Shown: in pieces, positions 59,943 to 64,000 of the stretch | How the letters are laid out: the number at the start of each line of letters is the position of its first letter | How positions within the stretch are numbered: position 1 is the stretch's first letter | NCBI GenBank assembly: GCA_902464615.1 | Contig: CABQKA010000009.1 | Span: 1-64,000, forward strand | From: an uncultured Prevotella sp. | Lineage (GTDB): Bacteria > Bacteroidota > Bacteroidia > Bacteroidales > Bacteroidaceae | DNA: 64,000 nt | Direction: 5' to 3' | Notes under the pieces: model-generated | Database searches by the model: none | What the model was told of the DNA's origin: nothing | The model's input: the letters and a program-made list of their open reading frames with translations, nothing else | Position numbers and translations under genes: made by a program

Positions 59943-62210
59943 TCAGCGGCCCACGGTCAGGCGGACGTGGCCGGCGTTTACCCAATCTTCATGGGCTATG
60001 CGGAAACCGTCCGCCTTGCGCCCGCCCAGCTCCACGCGGCGCAGGAAGCGGCCGCCGGGCTGCCGGTCCACGTCGATGACGAGGCGGTCGCGGCGATACC
60101 AGCGGCGGTCCAAGGCAATCTCGATGCGGTCGAACACGGGCGTGGTCAGCGTATAGACCGGCACGCCGGGCGTGTCCGGATAGAAGCCCATCATGGAAAA
60201 AACCGCCCAGGCCGACATGGTCCCCGTATCGTCATTGCCCGGCAAACCGTCCGGACCTGTCGTGAAATAGCGCGCCAGGAGCGCTTGCGTCAGTTCCTGC
60301 GTGCGCCGGGCGTGCCCCTTGAAACGGGAATAAAGGTAAGGGTAAACAATATCCGGCTCGTTGGTAGGGTCATAATTTCCGCACTCAAAGATGCTGTCCA
60401 GCTTTTCCATGTAGGCATCCGCGCCGCCCATCATACGGGCCAGGCCTTCCGCATCGAACGCGGCGGAAAACGTATAACTATAAGCGTTGCCTTCGTGAAA
60501 ACCGGGATTCGGCGCGAAGTCGGCCCCGAGCTTAGGGTCGAAAGGAGAATAGAACGTGCCGTCCACGCAGCGGGGACGAAGCAGACCGAACTCCGGACAA
60601 TAATACTGCCGGTAGCCCAATGCCCGCTCCCGCAACGTGCGGGCATCGGCCTTGTGGCCCAGCGAATCGGCCATCAGCGAAAGGGCATAATCCGCCACGC
60701 TGTATTCCAGGGCATGGGACACCGAATTGTCTGTCTCGTGGACCAACGGGACATAGCCCCGTTCCAGGTACCAGTCGTTGTCGGGCCGCAGGGGGTTGTC
60801 GCGCCCGGGCGTGAAAGCACCTTTGCGCATGGCTTCGTAGGCCAGGCCGGCGTCGAAATCGCGCAGCCCCTTCATCCAAGTGTCCACAATGACGGGAATG
60901 GCGGGGTCGCCTTCCATCACGTAGGCCTCGCGACCGTACAACTCCCAACGGGGCAACCAGCCGCTTTCGCGGTAAATGCCGAGCATGGAGCGCACCATTT
61001 CCAACTGCCGCTCGGGATAGGCCAACGTAAGGAGGGGATGCAGGTTGCGGTAGGTGTCCCAAAGGGAAAAGACCGTGTAGCGCGTCCCCGCAGTGTGGCC
61101 GATGCCTTGACCGTTCATCAGCGGATAGCGCCCGTCCACGTCCTGCAGGATATTCGGATGAATCAGCGTATGATAGAGTGCGGTATAAAATACGGTACGC
61201 TGCGCTGGCGTACCGCCGCTCACGCGGATGCGGGAAAGCGCCGTTTCCCATTCGCGGTCGGCCGCCGTGCGCAATTCGTCAAACGCCGCATCGCCGGCCT
61301 CTGCCTCCAGGTTGCGCCAGGCCCCGGCCTGGTCCACGAACGATACGCCCAGGCGCACTTCGACCTGTTCCCCTTCCTTCGTGTCGAAAGAAAAGAAATA
61401 GCCGATGTCATCGCCTGCCAACGGCGCCTTGAAACCGCGGTAAAGTTTCAGCCGGCCGGCTGTCGAGTCCCATTGCGCTTCGACCGTCATGGGGCGCTGC
61501 CGCTTCCACGCGCCGCTCCCGGAGGGTTTCTTGCTCACGCGCAGGGCAAAGTAAATGGGATAGACCGCATCGGGATTCAGGTAGCAGAAATTGCCCAAGA
61601 GCTTCATGCCTTCCACCTCGGTGTCGCTCACGCGGCGGACTGCGGCGCCCGATTCGTTCGTAAGCCCGTCGCCAAGATTCAGCAGGATATGCCCCGTTCC
61701 CGCCGGAAACGTGAAACGGGCCGCCCCGACGCGGGGCGTGGCCGTCACTTCCGTCGTAATGCCATACTTTGCCAGACGGTTGCGATAGTAACCGGGGCGG
61801 GCATATTCGTCCACGTAGCCGCTGCCATAGGTGGCCTGGTCCACATTGAGCGGTCCGGACGTAGGCATCAGGAGCAACGAGCTCATGTCCGGGCACCCGA
61901 CGCCGCTCAGCCCCACATGGGCGTAACCGACAAAGACGCAGTTGCGCCGCTCATAGGGGGCAGACCACCAGCGGGCGTCCTTGTCGTAACGGTTGCCTTC
62001 GGCCCCGGTCACGTTAAAGGGAATGACGGCCATCAGTCCGTTGGGGCAGAGCGCACCCGGGTGGGTCGCGCCGTAATTCGTCGTCCCGATGAAAGGGTCC
62101 ACCCAGGAGGTCAGGCGGGACGTATCGGAAACGGCTGCCGCTACGGGCCCGCCGCAAAGGCAGAAGGCCACGTACAGGGCGAAACAGAGCCGGAAAAGAA
62201 TGGAGTACAT
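59943..62210 (-). CDS. GH92-family alpha-mannosidase (second copy)
   Basis: A GH92 glycosidase of about 755 residues with a signal peptide (MYSILFRLCFALYVAFCLCGGPVAAAVSD). Family signatures are WVDPFIGTTNYGATHPGALCPNG, FVGYAHVGLSGVGCPDMS, the YTVFSLWDTYRNLHPLLTL region and TNEPDIVYPYLYSRFKG. It differs from the first GH92 here (GHGHTHPAAVVPHGM versus NYGATHPGALCPNG), so the two are likely to prefer different mannose linkages. A start at 62237 is also possible; 62210 gives the usual signal peptide. It is divergent from udk. Cleavage of alpha-mannosides from host N-glycans is inferred from the family. Confidence 0.9.
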   Translation of the reverse strand: MYSILFRLCFALYVAFCLCGGPVAAAVSDTSRLTSWVDPFIGTTNYGATHPGALCPNGLMAVIPFNVTGAEGNRYDKDARWWSAPYERRNCVFVGYAHVGLSGVGCPDMSSLLLMPTSGPLNVDQATYGSGYVDEYARPGYYRNRLAKYGITTEVTATPRVGAARFTFPAGTGHILLNLGDGLTNESGAAVRRVSDTEVEGMKLLGNFCYLNPDAVYPIYFALRVSKKPSGSGAWKRQRPMTVEAQWDSTAGRLKLYRGFKAPLAGDDIGYFFSFDTKEGEQVEVRLGVSFVDQAGAWRNLEAEAGDAAFDELRTAADREWETALSRIRVSGGTPAQRTVFYTALYHTLIHPNILQDVDGRYPLMNGQGIGHTAGTRYTVFSLWDTYRNLHPLLTLAYPERQLEMVRSMLGIYRESGWLPRWELYGREAYVMEGDPAIPVIVDTWMKGLRDFDAGLAYEAMRKGAFTPGRDNPLRPDNDWYLERGYVPLVHETDNSVSHALEYSVADYALSLMADSLGHKADARTLRERALGYRQYYCPEFGLLRPRCVDGTFYSPFDPKLGADFAPNPGFHEGNAYSYTFSAAFDAEGLARMMGGADAYMEKLDSIFECGNYDPTNEPDIVYPYLYSRFKGHARRTQELTQALLARYFTTGPDGLPGNDDTGTMSAWAVFSMMGFYPDTPGVPVYTLTTPVFDRIEIALDRRWYRRDRLVIDVDRQPGGRFLRRVELGGRKADGFRIAHEDWVNAGHVRLTVGR

Positions 62211-62301
62211 AAGGCGGGAAGATTCAAGGGGACACATGCGGCAAATACCTGCACAGCGGCCGCGCGCTGCCGGCCGGCAAAGACCCGGCCCGGATTACGC
62301 A

Positions 62302-62309
62302 CAAATTTA
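62302..62309 (-). promoter_or_regulatory. -7 box of the second GH92 gene
   Basis: On the minus strand TAAATTTG matches TAnnTTTG, about 90 bases before the start codon. Confidence 0.55.
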
Positions 62310-62352
62310 AGAATAAAATGCGTACCGGGGCCCTACTCTCGCCTGTTTTTCT

Positions 62353-62360
62353 TAAATTTG
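62353..62360 (+). promoter_or_regulatory. -7 box of udk
   Basis: TAAATTTG matches TAnnTTTG, 48 bases before the udk ATG at 62409. Confidence 0.55.
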
Positions 62361-62408
62361 CCATCATTCACATTTTCATTTCTCCCAACTATCCCTCATC
62401 CCCGCATC

Positions 62409-63053
62409 ATGATCATTATCGGCATAGCAGGCGGAACGGGGTCTGGAAAGACGACCGTAGTCCGCAAAATCGTAGAAAGCCTGCCCGAAAACTCTGTGGC
62501 CGTCATCCCGCAGGACTCGTACTATAACGACCAGTCCGACTTGTCGCTCGACGTGCGCAAACGCACGAATTTCGACCACCCGAACGCTTTCGAGTGGCCG
62601 CTTCTGGCACGCCAGATCGGCGAGCTGCGTGAAGGCCGCGCCATCGAGCAGCCCACTTATTCCTATCTTACCTGCACACGCTTGCCCGAGACGGTACACA
62701 TCGAGCCCAAAGACGTCATCATCGTCGAAGGCATCATGACGCTTTACGACAAAGAGCTGCGCGACCTCATGGACCTGAAAATCTTCGTCGACGCCGAGCC
62801 GGACGAACGCCTGCTCCGGGTCATCGAGCGCGACATCGCCGAGCGGGGACATCCGCTCGAAATGCTCATCACGAAATACCGTAACGTACTGAAGCCGATG
62901 CACGACGAGTTCATCGAACCGACCAAGCAGTATGCAGACATCATTATTCCGAACGGCGGGCAGAACGACCGCGCCATCGCCATGATGAAACTTTACATCC
63001 TCTCGGCACTGCGCGAGCAACGCCCCTTCCGCGCTCCTGGCGCCGGAGAGTAG
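62409..63053 (+). CDS. udk: uridine kinase
   Basis: A 214-residue P-loop kinase that phosphorylates uridine and cytidine with ATP or GTP (pyrimidine salvage). Walker A is GIAGGTGSGKTT; the uridine-binding QDSYY and NFDHPNAFEW motifs follow, then VIIVEGIMTLYD (lid region) and RDIAERGHPLEM. It begins with MIIIGIAGG. The same frame stays open for 800 codons upstream because it runs antisense to the second GH92 gene; that part is not real. Confidence 0.95.
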   Translation: MIIIGIAGGTGSGKTTVVRKIVESLPENSVAVIPQDSYYNDQSDLSLDVRKRTNFDHPNAFEWPLLARQIGELREGRAIEQPTYSYLTCTRLPETVHIEPKDVIIVEGIMTLYDKELRDLMDLKIFVDAEPDERLLRVIERDIAERGHPLEMLITKYRNVLKPMHDEFIEPTKQYADIIIPNGGQNDRAIAMMKLYILSALREQRPFRAPGAGE

Positions 63054-63075
63054 TCCCCGTCCGCCGGACACGCAT

Positions 63076-63130
63076 TAAAAAAGCGTCGCGCGGCACGCTG
63101 CCCCTTTCCGGGCAGGGTGTCGCGCGACGC
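63076..63130 (-). terminator. terminator of clpB
   Basis: Stem GCGTCGCGCG (63083-63092) with CGCGCGACGC (63121-63130), inner TGCCC/GGGCA pairing. On the minus strand it is followed by TTTTTTAA. Confidence 0.8.
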
Positions 63131-63190
63131 GGCTAAGGGAAATCGATACGGGGCTAAGGCCCGTGGCAACCGGGCTAAGCCCCGTGTCGG
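63128..63190. repeat. 21-bp repeat array H
   Basis: Units with CTAAG cores start at 63133, 63154 and 63175, exactly 21 bases apart, in the minus orientation (GGCTAAGGGAA, GGGGCTAAGGCCCG, CGGGCTAAGCCCCG). The array lies between the clpB terminator hairpin and the clpB stop codon. Confidence 0.9.
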
Positions 63191-63195
63191 CAGAT

Positions 63196-64000
63196 TCACG
63201 CATTGCGGAACGTGAGCGTATCGCCAGAGGCATGCACCGTAATGGGGCGTGTGCGGTCCACATCGCCGGCCAGCAGGGCCTTGCTCAAATCGTTCAGCAA
63301 CAGGCGCTGCAAGGCACGTTTCACGGGACGGGCGCCAAACTCCGGGTCGAAGCCGGCACGGGCTATCAGCTCTACGGCGTCGTCGCCTACTTCCAGACGG
63401 ACGTCCTGGCTGGCCAGGCGGCGTTCTATCGTGCTTACCTGCAGGCGGACTATCTCGCTTATCTGTTCCTTGGTCAGCGGCTCGAACATGATAATGTCGT
63501 CGATGCGGTTGAGAAACTCCGGGCGGATGGTCTTCTTCAGCATTTCGAGTACCCCGTTTTTCGTTTCTTCCAGAATGCTGTCACGCTCCGTTTCGGACTT
63601 TCGCTTCATCTCGTCGAACTTGCTCTGGATGTACTGGCTGCCGAGGTTGGACGTCATGATTATGATGGTGTTCTTGAAGTTCACCACCCGTCCCTTGTTG
63701 TCCGTAAGACGGCCGTCGTCGAGCACTTGCAGCAAGATGTTGAACACGTCCGGATGGGCCTTTTCTATTTCGTCGAAAAGCACGACGCTGTACGGTTTCC
63801 GGCGCACGGCTTCCGTCAGCTGCCCGCCCTCATCGTATCCGACATATCCGGGAGGCGCGCCGACAAGGCGCGAGACGCTGAATTTCTCCTGATACTCGCT
63901 CATGTCGATCCGCGTCATCATGTTCTCGTCGTTAAACAGGTACTCGGCCAGCGCCTTGGCCAGCTCCGTCTTGCCCACACCGGTCGTGCCGAGGAAGATA
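63196..64000 (-). CDS. clpB: ClpB disaggregase, C-terminal part (runs off the window)
   Basis: The last 268 codons or so of a Hsp100/ClpB AAA+ chaperone; the gene continues beyond base 64000. The second nucleotide-binding domain is visible from the Walker A (FLGTTGVGKTELAKAL, entering from the edge), the pore loop GAPPGYVGYDEGGQLTEAVRR, Walker B VVLFDEIEKAHPDV, sensor 1 NTIIIMTSNLGS, arginine finger region IRPEFLNRIDDIIMFEPL and sensor 2 DPEFGARPVKRALQ. ClpB threads aggregated proteins through its pore together with DnaK, encoded at the other end of the window. GTG 63978 is not a real start but a codon inside the gene. Confidence 0.95.
   Translation of the reverse strand, partial: IFLGTTGVGKTELAKALAEYLFNDENMMTRIDMSEYQEKFSVSRLVGAPPGYVGYDEGGQLTEAVRRKPYSVVLFDEIEKAHPDVFNILLQVLDDGRLTDNKGRVVNFKNTIIIMTSNLGSQYIQSKFDEMKRKSETERDSILEETKNGVLEMLKKTIRPEFLNRIDDIIMFEPLTKEQISEIVRLQVSTIERRLASQDVRLEVGDDAVELIARAGFDPEFGARPVKRALQRLLLNDLSKALLAGDVDRTRPITVHASGDTLTFRNA

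Noticed and set aside
59967..62408. An 800-codon open extension upstream of udk
   Set aside because: It is antisense to the second GH92 gene and has no similarity; udk starts with MIIIGIAGG at 62409.
5640..63190. The 21-bp arrays as CRISPR
   Set aside because: Repeats follow each other without unique spacers, arrays have only three or four units, and no cas genes are present.

Overview
The window reads as chromosomal DNA of a G+C-rich member of the Bacteroidales (phylum Bacteroidota). The evidence is the gene content: a Mfa/FimB-type fimbrial cluster, DUF3575 and DUF3868 proteins, two GH92 glycosidases, a BACON lipoprotein, a Bacteroidota-type LptD, an M64 peptidase and a B12-dependent ribonucleotide reductase. 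It is also the promoters, which repeatedly show the Bacteroidota -7 box TAnnTTTG, often with a TTTG box 19-22 bases upstream. I cannot place it to genus. There are no rRNA genes, no complete mobile elements and no CRISPR array; one tRNA gene, tRNA-Arg(CCG), is present.

Layout. 1-3.5 kb: a more AT-rich, decayed accessory stretch with a frameshifted GNAT-like gene, a TetR regulator, an LCM-type methyltransferase and a deleted ABC exporter remnant. 3.5-5.4 kb: dnaK, with a sigma-54-like promoter. 5.8-20.1 kb (minus strand): a seven-gene fimbrial locus running from DUF3575 and DUF3868 proteins through a Mfa1-like major subunit, a Mfa2-like anchor and two accessory lipoproteins to a 1,890-residue putative tip protein. 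Its only strong promoter lies about 540 bases upstream, next to a run of ten G residues. 20.9-25.1 kb (plus): carboxynorspermidine dehydrogenase, radical SAM, bcp, recA and a small lipoprotein. 25.2-33.7 kb: nitroreductase, glmM, a sulfatase, a class II ribonucleotide reductase and a FolB-HAD fusion. 33.7-36.9 kb (minus): thiSGHF under a TPP riboswitch. 37.1-43.4 kb: an NlpE-like lipoprotein, an N-terminally truncated MATE transporter, GH92, an RluA-type synthase and an OmpA-family lipoprotein. 43.5-46.1 kb: a two-component system. 46.5-53.7 kb: a secreted unknown protein, a 1,702-residue FG-GAP protein and an M64 peptidase. 54.0-59.0 kb: tRNA-Arg, asnA, and lptD with a BACON lipoprotein. 59.3-64 kb: an HD phosphohydrolase, a second GH92, udk and the 3' part of clpB.

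How the parts work together. Housekeeping functions (protein folding, recombination, amino-sugar, thiamine, folate and nucleotide metabolism, outer-membrane LPS assembly) are interleaved with surface and glycan functions: fimbriae, mannosidases, a sulfatase and large secreted proteins. This suits a host-associated, glycan-foraging gut or oral bacterium.

The most striking unexplained structure is a dispersed intergenic repeat. Eight arrays of three or four near-palindromic units (core CGGGCCTTAGCCCCG) occur across the window, seven of them with units starting almost exactly 21 bases (two helical turns) apart. Other notable points are the G10 tract beside the fimbrial promoter and the FolB-HAD fusion, which may supply the unassigned phosphatase step of folate synthesis.
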